Positions 18,201 to 26,200 of a DNA stretch of 38,669 nucleotides are shown in pieces; within the stretch, counting starts at the first letter, position 1; each line of letters starts with the position of its first letter. The notes beneath the pieces were generated by a model, which saw nothing but the letters and a program-made list of their open reading frames with translations, was not told the DNA's origin and searched no databases. Made by a program: the position numbers and the translations under genes. The DNA comes from Prosthecobacter sp. (lineage in GTDB: Bacteria; Verrucomicrobiota; Verrucomicrobiia; Verrucomicrobiales; Verrucomicrobiaceae). Where the stretch lies: the NCBI GenBank assembly GCA_030827515.1, contig JAUREI010000015.1:1-38669 (forward strand), written 5' to 3'.

Positions 18201-18491
18201 TTATTCGCCGCGGCGCAGGTACTGCTGCTGATAGACGTTCTCGTTGAGACGAAACTTCGCGCGCATCGAGTCGAGGGCGTCGTTGTCGGCCTCGATCTTG
18301 AAATTGACGAAGTAGCCGCTCTCGACGTGACGGGGGCTGTAGGGGAACTTGCGTTTGCCGAGGTGATCGATCTCTTCGAGCTTGGCGCCGGAAAGCTCCA
18401 TTTCACGGCCAAGGCCGCTGACGAGCTGTTCGACGGTTTCTTCCTTGCCCTTCATGTCGAGGACGATCATGGCATCGTATTTGCGCTTCAT
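18201..18491 (-). CDS. rpsF: 30S ribosomal protein bS6
   Basis: A 96-residue protein with the bS6 pattern: an N-terminal strand KYDAMIVLDMKG, the helix EETVEQLVSGLGREMEL, then IDHLGKRKFPY with Arg/Lys preceding the Tyr, and GYFVNFKIEAD. bS6 binds the 16S central domain with bS18. The start codon overlaps the pth stop by 4 nt, so translation is coupled. Unusually, the ssb, rpsR and rplI genes that often follow rpsF are absent, and a terminator comes at once. Confidence 0.95.
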   Translation of the reverse strand: MKRKYDAMIVLDMKGKEETVEQLVSGLGREMELSGAKLEEIDHLGKRKFPYSPRHVESGYFVNFKIEADNDALDSMRAKFRLNENVYQQQYLRRGE

Positions 18492-19129
18492 CGTGGTGTC
18501 TGAGTTGGTGGGTTGACGGGGGGTTTCTGGTTGAAAAGATTCATCGCCGCGCCGAGACCGGAACGCAAGGCAAGGATGACGGCGTCGGCGGCACGCTGCA
18601 CGCCGATCTGGATTTCGGCCTGCTCCTCCGGGCGGAACCCGCCGAGCACATGACCGACGAGGCGACCGCCCGCGGGGCGCCCGGCGCCGGCGGCAATGCC
18701 GACTTTCAGGCGCGGGAAGGATTCCGTGCCGAAGTGGCGGATCAGCGACTTCAGGCCGTTGTGGCCGGCGGCGGAGCCGGCCAGGCGCAGGCGCAGGCTG
18801 CCAAGCGGCAGGTCCACGTCATCATGGATGACCAGCGTTTCAGCCGGCGTGATCTTGTGAAACCGCGCCAAGGCGGCGGCACTGCGGCCGCTGTCGTTCA
18901 TGAAAGTCAGCGGCTTGAGCAGCCAGCCACCGGCGAACTTGGCCGCCAGACCGTGCCAGCGCCTCTCCTCGGTGAAGGAGGCTCCGAAGCGGCTTGCCAG
19001 CTCGTCGAGGACCATGAAACCTGCGTTGTGACGGGTGTTGTTGTATTCCGGACCGGGATTGCCAAGACCGACGATGAGCCGTGGAACAACCGCTTCCGGA
19101 GGGCGTGGGGAGGCTTCGTCTCCGGGCAC
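18488..19129 (-). CDS. pth: Peptidyl-tRNA hydrolase
   Basis: A 213-residue enzyme that recycles peptidyl-tRNA released from stalled ribosomes. Motifs are LIVGLGNPGPEYNNTRHNAGF (Asn24 and the catalytic His34), LLKPLTFMNDSGRSA, IHDDVDLPLG (catalytic-site Asp) and GSAAGHNGLKSL. The first ~15 residues precede the usual family start and are variable. A GTG at codon 15 just before PRLIVG is a possible shorter start. The gene follows rplY by 34 bp and overlaps rpsF by 4 nt; rplY-pth next to prs is a widely conserved order. Confidence 0.95.
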   Translation of the reverse strand: MPGDEASPRPPEAVVPRLIVGLGNPGPEYNNTRHNAGFMVLDELASRFGASFTEERRWHGLAAKFAGGWLLKPLTFMNDSGRSAAALARFHKITPAETLVIHDDVDLPLGSLRLRLAGSAAGHNGLKSLIRHFGTESFPRLKVGIAAGAGRPAGGRLVGHVLGGFRPEEQAEIQIGVQRAADAVILALRSGLGAAMNLFNQKPPVNPPTQTPR

Positions 19130-19163
19130 TGCGGACAGCGGTTCTCAGGCGCGGGCGCCTGAA

Positions 19164-19769
19164 TTACTTCTTGGCGGCTTCGGCGGCGGCAGCGGCGGGC
19201 GTCTCATCGGCGACCTTCGGCGCTTCGCAGTGGAACACCAGGACTTCGGCGGCCAGCTTGGCGCGCACGCCTTCCGGCAGCTTGATGTCGCCCACGCTGA
19301 CACCCTGACCCTGGTCGAGGGTGGAAATGTCGATCTCGATGTGGTCCGGCAGGTCCTTGGGCAGGCAGCGGACTTCGAGGTTGTGGTGGAAGACTTCGAG
19401 CAGGCCGCCCAGCTTGACACCGGGGGATTCACCTGTCAGGAGGAGCGGCACCTGGGCATGAATTTCTTCGTCCATCGCGACCGCGTGGAAGTCGACATGC
19501 AGGATGCCGCCGCGCAGGTGGTCGTGCTGGACTTCCTGAACCAGGGCGAGCTGGTCCTTGTCGCCCAGCTTGAGGCTGACGAGGATGTTGTCGGAAGCGC
19601 TGCTCTCCAGGAGCTTGGTGAACGACTTGGCGTCAACCTGCACGTTGGAGGGGGCGGTCTTGCGTCCGTAGATCACGGCCGGGATCGAGCCGGCCTTGCG
19701 CAGGCGGTTGACGGCGGAAGTGCCGGCGCTGGTGCGCGGCTGAGTGGGGATGTCGAGGATTTTGGCCAT
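19164..19769 (-). CDS. rplY: 50S ribosomal protein bL25 (CTC/TL5 long form)
   Basis: A 201-residue protein with the 5S rRNA-binding L25 domain first (TSAVNRLRKAGSIPAVIYGRK, then LVQEVQHDHLRGGILHVDFHAV), followed by the CTC-type beta domain (IHAQVPLLLTGESPGVKLGG, LPEGVRAKLAAEVLVF). The tail is Ala/Glu-rich and ends in lysines. CTC-type proteins bind 5S rRNA and take part in stress tolerance in some bacteria. It lies 62 bp after prs in the same direction. Confidence 0.95.
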   Translation of the reverse strand: MAKILDIPTQPRTSAGTSAVNRLRKAGSIPAVIYGRKTAPSNVQVDAKSFTKLLESSASDNILVSLKLGDKDQLALVQEVQHDHLRGGILHVDFHAVAMDEEIHAQVPLLLTGESPGVKLGGLLEVFHHNLEVRCLPKDLPDHIEIDISTLDQGQGVSVGDIKLPEGVRAKLAAEVLVFHCEAPKVADETPAAAAAEAAKK

Positions 19770-19831
19770 GATGCGTTGCTCCGATGAACAGGTGTTTGGA
19801 AGAAAAGGGCACGGAGCATAGTCGCCCGCCG

Positions 19832-20764
19832 CTAAATGTCAAAGAGAGATGTGACGGACTCGTTGTTATGGATGCGGATGATGGCCTGGGCGAGCAACCC
19901 GGAGATGTCCAGCGAGGTCACCTTGTCACCCACCGCCTGGGGCACGGAATTCGTGGCAAACAGCTCAATAATCGGCGAATCGGCGATGCGCGTCTTGCCC
20001 TTCTCGCCGAGCACCGCGTGGGAGACGCCTGCGTAAATGTTGCGCGCGCCGTGCTTGCGCAGCAGGTCGGCCGCGGCGGTGAGGGTGCCCGCCGTCTCGG
20101 TGAGGTCGTCCACGAGCAGCACATTGCGACCGGCGACGTCGCCAATGACGTTGAGGGCCTCGACCTCCTCGGCGCTGACACGGTTTTTGGCGACGATGGC
20201 CATGGGCGCGTTGAGCGCCTTCGCGTAGGCGTGGGTCATCTTGATGCCGCCGACATCGGGCGAAACCACGACCAGATCCTCGATGCCGCGTTCGCGGATC
20301 GCCTTCATCAGCACCGGGGCGGCATACAGATGGTCGACCGGGATGTCGAAGAAGCCCTGAATCTGGCCGGCGTGCAGGTCGACGGTGAGCACCCGGTGAA
20401 CGCCGCTGGCGACGAGCAGGTTGGCGACCAGCTTGGCGGTGATCGGCACGCGCGGGCGGTCCTTGCGGTCCTGGCGGGCGTAGCCAAAGAACGGCAGCAC
20501 GGCGGTGATGCGATGGGCACTGGCGCGGCGCACGGCATCGACCATGATGAGCAGTTCCATCAGGTTCTGGTTCGTGGGCGGGCAGGTCGGCTGAACGATG
20601 TAGATGTCACCGCCGCGGATGTTCTCCTTGATCTGCACGAAGGTCTCGCCGTCCGGAAAAGTCGTCAGCGTGGCGTCGCATAGCTGGGTGCCCAGGTTCT
20701 GGCAGATGAGCCGGGCGAGTTCGGGATGGGCGGATCCACTCAGGACCTTCAATTGTTCGTTCAT
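19832..20764 (-). CDS. prs: Ribose-phosphate pyrophosphokinase (PRPP synthetase)
   Basis: A 310-residue enzyme that makes PRPP from ribose-5-phosphate and ATP for nucleotide, His and Trp synthesis. Motifs are FPDGETFVQI, FFGYARQDRKDRPRVPITAK (93-112, ATP-binding and flexible loop), VDLHAGQIQGFF (128-139, divalent metal and ATP site) and the PRPP loop VLLVDDLTETAGTL (216-228). Ile-Asp usually seen before TAGT is replaced by Thr-Glu. The frame extends to 20806, but the start at 20764 (MNEQLKVLSG) gives the family's standard length. The gene is 38 bp after the peptide-binding protein gene, with no terminator seen between. Confidence 0.95.
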   Translation of the reverse strand: MNEQLKVLSGSAHPELARLICQNLGTQLCDATLTTFPDGETFVQIKENIRGGDIYIVQPTCPPTNQNLMELLIMVDAVRRASAHRITAVLPFFGYARQDRKDRPRVPITAKLVANLLVASGVHRVLTVDLHAGQIQGFFDIPVDHLYAAPVLMKAIRERGIEDLVVVSPDVGGIKMTHAYAKALNAPMAIVAKNRVSAEEVEALNVIGDVAGRNVLLVDDLTETAGTLTAAADLLRKHGARNIYAGVSHAVLGEKGKTRIADSPIIELFATNSVPQAVGDKVTSLDISGLLAQAIIRIHNNESVTSLFDI

Positions 20765-20802
20765 GGCAGGCTGGCTGCTGGTAGGCGCTAACCGCGGGGA
20801 AA

Positions 20803-22431
20803 TCAAGGGGCTTCCAGATGGATGGCCTTGTAGCAGCGGCTGTCGAGCACGGAGGGTGGCCAGCCCCGGACTTCCGGACGCTTCAGCCAGGTGTGGACGT
20901 ACCAGTAAACGGGCAGGATGGGCAGTTCGTTGAGCAGGAGGCGTTCGGCACGGCCGAGCAGTTCAAAGCGCTTCACGGGATCGCCCTCGCGGGCACTGGC
21001 ATCGAGCAGGCCGTCATACTCCGGATGACTCCAGCCGGTGTTGTTGTTGCCATCGCCGGTGCGCCAGATGCTGAGAAAGGTCGAGGGATCCAGGAAATCC
21101 CCGACCCAGCCCGCCCGGCTCAGGCTGAAGGAGAGTTTGCGCTGGCTTTCCAGGTAGACCCCCCAGTCCTCGTTGCGCACGCCAACGCGGACCTTGAGAT
21201 GCTTTTTCCACATCTCCTGCACGGCCTCGGCGATGACGCGGTGCGCCTCGGAGGTGTTGATGAGGATCTCCATCTCCGGAAACCCGCGCCCTTCCGGGAA
21301 TCCCGCCTCGGCCAGCAGACGGCGAGCGAGTTCGGGATTGAATTCCAGCACGCGGGGGGTCGTGTAACCCTCGGCACACCCGGGCGGCACGAAACCAAGC
21401 GCGGGCTGCTGGCCGGCGCGCAGGATGTTGTCGGTCAGCCCCTGCCGGTCAAGCGCCAGCGCCAGGGCCCGCCGCACGCGCGGATCATTCAGGGGCGGCC
21501 TGGTGACGTTGCAGCGGTAAAAGTAGACGCTGAGCAGAGGATCCACCCGGCAGTCGGGCGTCTGACGGTAGGCCGGAATCATGGCAAGGGGCACGGTCAG
21601 GGTGGCGTGCAACTGGCCGTCGCGATAGGCACGCTCCTCGGTGGCATCGCTGACGATGGGAAAGAAGTGGATGCCATTGAGCCGCACCGAGGCGGCGTCC
21701 CAGTAGTGCGGGTTGCGCTCGACGGCGAGGTAGTGGTTGAGGCGCCACTCCTTGAGCCGGAAGGGACCGTTGCCCGTGTAATTCCCGACGCGTGTCCAGG
21801 GTGACACGCGGTCGGTCATGCGACCGTGGCGCTCGATGACATGCCGCGGCACGGGATACCAGGCATAGTGCTTGAGCATCGAGGGCAGATACGGTGCCGG
21901 GCCCTTGAGGATGAACCGCAGGGTGTGGTCGTCAGGCGCCTCGACGCCGACCTGGCTGAAGTCGGTGATCTTGCCGGTGTTGAAGGCCTCGGCATTGCGC
22001 AGCACATACAGCAGTGGCGCGTAATCGGCGGCGAGTGCCGGCGTCAAAATGCGCTCGTAGGCGAACAGGAAATCGCGGGCGGTGACCGGTGTGCCGTCGC
22101 TCCAGCGGGCGTCGCGGCGCAGGTGGAAGGTCCAGTGAACGAAATCCTCTGTCTGCCAGCGTTCGGCCGCACCCGGCGCATTGGCATCAGGATCGTCCGG
22201 CGCCGTGGTCACCAGGCCCTCGAACAGGGCGTCGAAAATGTGATGCTCGGGCGTGCCACTGGCGAGGTGGGGATCCAGCGTGGCGGGATCACTGCCGTTG
22301 CCGACCAGCAGGATGCCGCGTTCACGGGCGATGTCGACGCGCTGAGGCCGGTTCGTGCGCGCCCGGTGAAAGCCGAAGAGAGCAGCGACAAGGCCGGCGA
22401 ACAACAGCAGGCGGATGAGGCGGGCGGTCAT
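20803..22431 (-). CDS. Peptide ABC transporter substrate-binding protein (OppA/SBP_bac_5 family)
   Basis: A 542-residue extracytoplasmic solute-binding protein. An N-terminal membrane segment (LIRLLLFAGLVAALFGF) has no lipobox cysteine, so it may stay anchored by this helix or be cleaved. Typical family blocks follow: SDPATLDPHLASGTPEHHIFDALFEGL, HWTFHLRRDARWSDGTPVTARDFLFAYERIL, NGPFRLKEW, ERNPHYW, and SRAGWVGDFLDPSTFLSIW. OppA-like proteins bind oligopeptides or murein peptides. No permease or ATPase genes (oppBCDF) are adjacent, so it is an orphan here. It starts 12 bp after a cytochrome c gene on the same strand. Confidence 0.88.
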   Translation of the reverse strand: MTARLIRLLLFAGLVAALFGFHRARTNRPQRVDIARERGILLVGNGSDPATLDPHLASGTPEHHIFDALFEGLVTTAPDDPDANAPGAAERWQTEDFVHWTFHLRRDARWSDGTPVTARDFLFAYERILTPALAADYAPLLYVLRNAEAFNTGKITDFSQVGVEAPDDHTLRFILKGPAPYLPSMLKHYAWYPVPRHVIERHGRMTDRVSPWTRVGNYTGNGPFRLKEWRLNHYLAVERNPHYWDAASVRLNGIHFFPIVSDATEERAYRDGQLHATLTVPLAMIPAYRQTPDCRVDPLLSVYFYRCNVTRPPLNDPRVRRALALALDRQGLTDNILRAGQQPALGFVPPGCAEGYTTPRVLEFNPELARRLLAEAGFPEGRGFPEMEILINTSEAHRVIAEAVQEMWKKHLKVRVGVRNEDWGVYLESQRKLSFSLSRAGWVGDFLDPSTFLSIWRTGDGNNNTGWSHPEYDGLLDASAREGDPVKRFELLGRAERLLLNELPILPVYWYVHTWLKRPEVRGWPPSVLDSRCYKAIHLEAP

Positions 22432-22443
22432 GGTGCGGCCGCA

Positions 22444-22866
22444 TCAGGAACCGGTGTCGGCCTTGGCGGCCGGCGGGCGGATGACACCCTCGGCACCGGC
22501 GGGCCACTCGGCCCCCTGCTTGATCCAGTCGTGGATGAGCTGCACCTCGCGGTCGGGGATTCGGTGGCCATTCGGCGGCATTGCCTTCATCTCCTTGGGA
22601 GGCAATTTGAGTACAAGATAGAGCATGCTGCTGTCCGGTCGGCCGGGAAGGATGACCGGGCCGTTGCGGCGCTTCTTGAACGCCATGTCATGGTTCTCCA
22701 GGTTCAGTTCGCCGAACAGGGCGCCGGACTGGTGGCAGCTGAGGCAGCGACTGGCGAGGATGGGCTTGATCTGGGTGGCAAAATCCAGCTTGGCCTCGGC
22801 AGCAAACACGGGGGCGGCTGCGGCGACCAGCAGCGCGGCGAGAACGGGGATCGGACGAATTTTCAT
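22444..22866 (-). CDS. Secreted protein with planctomycete-type cytochrome c domain
   Basis: A 140-residue protein with a signal peptide (MKIRPIPVLAALLVAAAAPVFAAEA). One heme c site, CLSCH (41-45), is followed by a short insert (FGELNLENHDMAFK) and the late MPPNGHRIPDREVQLIHDWI, where a Met can be the second heme ligand. This is the PSCyt1-type domain found in many Planctomycetes and Verrucomicrobiota exported proteins, often fused to larger DUF domains. Here it stands alone. It could carry electrons in the periplasm or serve as a redox module of a complex. The start at 22866 is supported by the signal peptide. Confidence 0.85.
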   Translation of the reverse strand: MKIRPIPVLAALLVAAAAPVFAAEAKLDFATQIKPILASRCLSCHQSGALFGELNLENHDMAFKKRRNGPVILPGRPDSSMLYLVLKLPPKEMKAMPPNGHRIPDREVQLIHDWIKQGAEWPAGAEGVIRPPAAKADTGS

Positions 22867-23013
22867 GATCTCGGTCTGTCCTAACACAAACGCCGCCGAA
22901 CGGCCACCATTTCGCGCCACCGCACAAGGAAGGGTGTCCAAAGGCCAGAATAGGCCGGAGCATCAGCCCGCGATTGCCAGTCCGCCTTCGCGGCCTAGCG
23001 TGACCCACCCCTC

Positions 23014-24486
23014 ATGAATCTTGTCGACGACCTGTTTCGCCACGCCGATCCCGGCGCGCCCGCGCTCATCGACGCGGAGCGGACGACGACCTATGGGGAA
23101 CTGGCCGACTGGACTGCGGCGGCCGTCACCACTCTGGGCGACTGCCACGGCCGGCGCATCGGCCTGTCCTGTCCGAACGGCCTGGCGCACATTGTCTGGT
23201 CGCTCGCCCTGCTCCGGGCCGGCGCGGTGCTGATTCCCGTGGCGCCGGAACTGACCGGACCCGAGCGGCTTGAACTTGCCGCCACCACCTCCCTGCATGC
23301 CGTGCTCGCCGCCGGCGGCAACACCTGGCCACATCCGTCCTGTGAAACGCGTGATCTCGCCGCCGGCGGACTGAGCGCGCGGCTGTTCACGCTCGACGCG
23401 CCGCCCCCCGGTTTCGAGGAAGCCGCGCTCACTGGCCTCAACCCCGCCCTGGTGCGCTTCAGCTCCGGCACCACCGGCCGGCGCAAGGGCGTCGTGCTGT
23501 CCCATGAAACCCTGCTGGCGCGCATCACGGCCGCCAACACCGGCCTCGTCATCGGTCCCGGCGACCGCGTCATCTGGATGCTGCCGATGGCGCATCACTT
23601 CGCCGTCTCGCTGCTGCTCTACCTGCGCCACGGCGCCGCCACCGTCCTGCCCGCCTCCCACCTTGGCGAGGACGTTATTGCCGCCCTGCGAGCCCATCGC
23701 GGCACGGTGCTCTATGCCGCCCCCTTCCATCACGCCATGCTCGCCGGGACGGCCGGCGCCGGTCCGGTGCCCAGCCTGCGACTGGCGGTCTCCACCGCCG
23801 CCCCCCTGCCCTCCGCCACCGCCGAGGCCTTCCAACGCACCTTCGGCCTGCCCCTGCGCCAGGCCTTGGGCATCATCGAATGCGGCCTGCCCCTTCTCAA
23901 CACGCGCTGGCCGGAGAAGACCGACAGTGTTGGCGCGCCCCAGCCGGGATTTGAGATCGAGCTGCGCGACGAGTCCGGTCGACCGGTGGCCGACGGCGAC
24001 ACGGGTGAAGTCTGTCTGCGCGGACCGGGTTTCACCGACGCCTACCTGAGTCCGTGGACCCCGCGCGAGTCATTGCTTGAGGACGGCTGGTTCCGCACCG
24101 GCGATCTCGCCCGCCGCGACAGCGACGGCGCCGTCTATCTGCTGGGACGCCGCCACAGCGTGCTCAATGTTGGTGGCATGAAGTGTTTTCCCGAGGAGAT
24201 CGAGGCCTGCCTGCTGGAGCATCCCGACATCCGCGAGGCACGGGTCACCGGCCTGCCGCATCCGGGCTTCGGCCAGGTGCCCGCCGCCGAGATCGTCCCG
24301 AAGGATGCAACCACCCCGCCCACCCTGCGGTCCTTGGCCGAGCACTGCCGCGCCCGCCTGTCCGCCCACAAGGTACCGGTGCGTTTTGTGGTTGTCGCAG
24401 ACCTGCCCAGGACCGCCAGCGGCAAGCCCGACCGCACGCGACCGCTGGCCGAGGCGGGTGTTGCGCCAGTGGCTTCGACGGGTTAA
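23014..24486 (+). CDS. AMP-forming acyl-CoA synthetase/ligase (ANL superfamily)
   Basis: A 490-residue enzyme that adenylates a carboxylic acid and transfers it, usually to CoA. The P-loop-like A3 motif is FSSGTTGRRKGVVLSHE (149-165). The A5 region is LGIIECGLP rather than the usual YGxTE. A7 is GWFRTGDLARRD, A8 is RRHSVLNVGGMKCFPEEIE, and the A10 catalytic Lys lies in LPRTASGKPDR near the C-terminus. The small alpha/beta N-terminal region (TTYGELADWTAAAV) is also typical. The acid is not determinable by eye; the odd A5 motif hints at a non-standard substrate. It starts a plus-strand run with two small membrane proteins and is preceded by a CCGC-CTTC-GCGG hairpin at 22982-22993. Confidence 0.85.
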   Translation: MNLVDDLFRHADPGAPALIDAERTTTYGELADWTAAAVTTLGDCHGRRIGLSCPNGLAHIVWSLALLRAGAVLIPVAPELTGPERLELAATTSLHAVLAAGGNTWPHPSCETRDLAAGGLSARLFTLDAPPPGFEEAALTGLNPALVRFSSGTTGRRKGVVLSHETLLARITAANTGLVIGPGDRVIWMLPMAHHFAVSLLLYLRHGAATVLPASHLGEDVIAALRAHRGTVLYAAPFHHAMLAGTAGAGPVPSLRLAVSTAAPLPSATAEAFQRTFGLPLRQALGIIECGLPLLNTRWPEKTDSVGAPQPGFEIELRDESGRPVADGDTGEVCLRGPGFTDAYLSPWTPRESLLEDGWFRTGDLARRDSDGAVYLLGRRHSVLNVGGMKCFPEEIEACLLEHPDIREARVTGLPHPGFGQVPAAEIVPKDATTPPTLRSLAEHCRARLSAHKVPVRFVVVADLPRTASGKPDRTRPLAEAGVAPVASTG

Positions 24487-24499
24487 TCTGGTTGGGCGT

Positions 24500-24898
24500 A
24501 TGGAAACCGACACCCCGCCTCCAGACGGCGCCCCGGAAACTTCCGTGGTGGTTCCCCCGAAGGAAGAACGCACGATGGCCATGCTCTGCCACCTGCTCGC
24601 CCTCGCAGGTTTCATGTTTCAGGTTCCAGGCGGCACCATCATCGGCCCGCTCATCCTCTGGGCGATCAAGAAGGACAGCATGCCCTTCGTCAACGACCAG
24701 GGCAAGGAGGCGATCAACTTCAACATCACGATCAGCATCATCGCCCTGCTTTGCTTTCTGACTTGGTGGCTGATCCTGCCCATGCTGCTGCTCATCGGCG
24801 TCGCCATCGCCGCGGTTGTCCTCATCATCATCGCCGCAATCCAGACCAGCGAAGGGAAGGCTTATCGCTACCCCTACATCCTGCGCTTGGTGAAATAA
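24500..24898 (+). CDS. DUF4870-type small membrane protein
   Basis: A 132-residue protein. A Pro/Glu-rich soluble start is followed by ERTMAMLCHLLALAGF, IIGPLILWAIKKDSMPFVNDQGKEAINF and two further hydrophobic segments (ISIIALLCFLTWWLILPMLL and IGVAIAAVVLIIIAAIQT), giving about three membrane helices. This is the DUF4870/Tic20-like pattern. Function is unknown. It starts 13 bp after the ligase stop and lies 22 bp before the next small membrane protein, probably one operon. Confidence 0.8.
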   Translation: METDTPPPDGAPETSVVVPPKEERTMAMLCHLLALAGFMFQVPGGTIIGPLILWAIKKDSMPFVNDQGKEAINFNITISIIALLCFLTWWLILPMLLLIGVAIAAVVLIIIAAIQTSEGKAYRYPYILRLVK

Positions 24899-24920
24899 CC
24901 CGGCTCACGCCTTCACCGCC

Positions 24921-25232
24921 ATGCCCGACTCCGACAACGAACGTTCCCCTTGGAACGTGCTGCGCGCGTTGTCCGACCTCGTGCTCGACTTCTCCTTCCG
25001 CGAGTTCGTCACGCCGCGACTGATCCGCGTGCTCTGCGCGATCAGTTTCGTCAGCGCCCTGCTCGCCGCCCTCGCCTGGATGTTCAGCGGCTTCAGCGTC
25101 GGCCTGCTCTACGGCCTCTTCACCCTGATCACCGGCCCGCTCGCCTTCGTCCTCTACGTGCTCGCCGCACGGGTCGCCGTCGAACTCATCCTCGCCGTCT
25201 TCATCATCGCCGAACGCGCGCGACGGGAGTGA
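24921..25232 (+). CDS. DUF4282-type small membrane protein
   Basis: A 103-residue protein. DFSFREFVTPRLIRVLCAIS leads into a first helix (about 38-60), and a second helix (ALLYGLFTLITGPLAFVLYVL type, about 62-83) precedes ARVAVELILAVFIIAERAR with the Arg-x-x-x-Glu typical of DUF4282. Function is unknown. It is the last gene of the ligase run. Two unusual inverted repeats follow its stop. Confidence 0.75.
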   Translation: MPDSDNERSPWNVLRALSDLVLDFSFREFVTPRLIRVLCAISFVSALLAALAWMFSGFSVGLLYGLFTLITGPLAFVLYVLAARVAVELILAVFIIAERARRE

Positions 25233-25252
25233 GAGTTTCGTTCCGCTTCAGG

Positions 25253-25344
25253 GAATGGCGTGCCATTCGAAGCCGGGCGGGAGAAGATCAGCCCGTCCTT
25301 CGCTCGTTGAGCTTCGGAGGGCATTCATCGCCGCTGAGACGGCG
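25253..25344. repeat. Inverted repeats after the DUF4282 gene
   Basis: GAATGGC-gt-GCCATTC (25253-25268) is a 7-bp inverted repeat with a 2-base centre. TCGCCG-ctgaga-CGGCGA (25327-25344) is a perfect 6-bp stem ending 6 bp short of the tRNA 3' end. A looser CGAAG...CTTCG arm pair encloses GGGC/GCCC between them. They may act as transcription terminators or processing signals; no T-run follows either strand clearly. Confidence 0.35.
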
Positions 25345-25349
25345 AAAAA

Positions 25350-25439
25350 TGGCGGAAGGGGTGGGATTCGAACCCACGGTGAGGTTGCCCCCACGTCTGA
25401 TTTCGAGTCAGATACTTTAGACCACTCAGCCACCCTTCC
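25350..25439 (-). tRNA. tRNA-Ser (anticodon CGA)
   Basis: The 90-nt tRNA is on the minus strand with CCA encoded at 25352-25350. The acceptor stem GGAAGGG pairs with CCCTTCC and the discriminator base is G. The anticodon stem is TCTGA/TCAGA with loop CTCGAAA, giving CGA, which reads UCG serine codons. The long variable arm (GTGGGGG...CCTCAC) is typical of tRNA-Ser, and the T-arm contains GGTTCGAATCC. Confidence 0.97.
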
Positions 25440-25520
25440 GTGAGCCCGTAACATAACGACTCCGTGAACCTTGGCAAGTGCGGGCTGAAAATGTCCTCCA
25501 GGTCAGCACCCCGCAGAGAT

Positions 25521-25546
25521 GATGCGGTCAGTGCCCGCATCTGCAG
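25521..25546 (-). repeat. REP-like hairpin element, single copy
   Basis: On the minus strand the tag GCAG at 25544-25541 is followed by arm ATGCGG, loop GCACTGA and arm CCGCAT. The same order with GTAG-ACGCGG-GCAATGA-CCGCGT occurs at 36866-36888. Over 26 aligned bases, 21 are identical, and the second stem pair changes from C-G to T-A together. It lies 15 bp beyond the yaeQ stop, in non-coding DNA between tRNA-Ser and yaeQ. Confidence 0.6.
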
Positions 25547-25561
25547 GGCCGCGCTCCCTGA

Positions 25562-26116
25562 TCACCCCTCGTTCAATCGGACCGGGGTCAGTTCCACGCT
25601 GACCTCGCCCTCACCGATCCAGAGCCCGCCATCCTGGAGGGTGACTTGCAAGTTCATCGAGCGTTGGGCCAGCTCACCCAGTGCCTGAACCTGATCGGCG
25701 GGGAACTGCCAGACTTCCAGGTTGGGGAGTCGGCCGAGCCGACCCGCCACCGAGGCCCACCAGGCCGGGGCGGTGGTGGCATAGGCGTAAACCGTCACCC
25801 GGCGCGCACGGGCGCATGCACGCGTGAGGCGTTTTTCCTCGGGTTGGCCGAGCTCGATCCAGTGCAGCAGCAGACCCGTCAGGTCGCGGCGGCTCAGGGC
25901 CGGCGCATCTGCCTCCCAGAGATCCTTGTCGAACTCCAGCGCACCGTCACTGGGATCGGCCGGGGCGTTCAGCACGAAGGCGAGCAGTCGGACCATCATC
26001 CGCTCCTCGGTCTCCGACGGGTGTCGCGCCAGGGTCAGCGTGTGATCGCTGTACTGGTTGCGGTCGAGGTCGGAAAACGACACAGCGGCGCGATGGATGG
26101 TTGCCTTGAGGGCCAT
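25562..26116 (-). CDS. YaeQ family protein
   Basis: A 184-residue soluble protein that matches the YaeQ pattern over its whole length: MALKATIHRAAVSFSDLDRN, LTLARHPSETEERMMVRLLAF, ALEFDKDLWEADAPALSRRD, GLLLHWIELGQPEEKRLTRA and WWASVAGRLGRLPNLEVWQF. YaeQ has a PD-(D/E)XK nuclease-like fold. The E...D-x-x-W-x-x-D-x-P-x-L and ELGQP-x-E-K segments carry the conserved residues. Its biological role is not settled. The start at 26116 gives family length. It diverges from the leuA leader region. Confidence 0.9.
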   Translation of the reverse strand: MALKATIHRAAVSFSDLDRNQYSDHTLTLARHPSETEERMMVRLLAFVLNAPADPSDGALEFDKDLWEADAPALSRRDLTGLLLHWIELGQPEEKRLTRACARARRVTVYAYATTAPAWWASVAGRLGRLPNLEVWQFPADQVQALGELAQRSMNLQVTLQDGGLWIGEGEVSVELTPVRLNEG

Positions 26117-26200
26117 GCCCGCTTCTACGCCGCGGCCGGTGTCCGGGCAAGGCACAAAAAAGTCCGTGCGCGGCCGGCTCGGAAGGTTTATTCATGGGAC

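Noticed and set aside
25248-25454. Short open frames crossing the tRNA-Ser gene on both strands
   Set aside because: The region folds as a complete tRNA with encoded CCA, so the frames are incidental.
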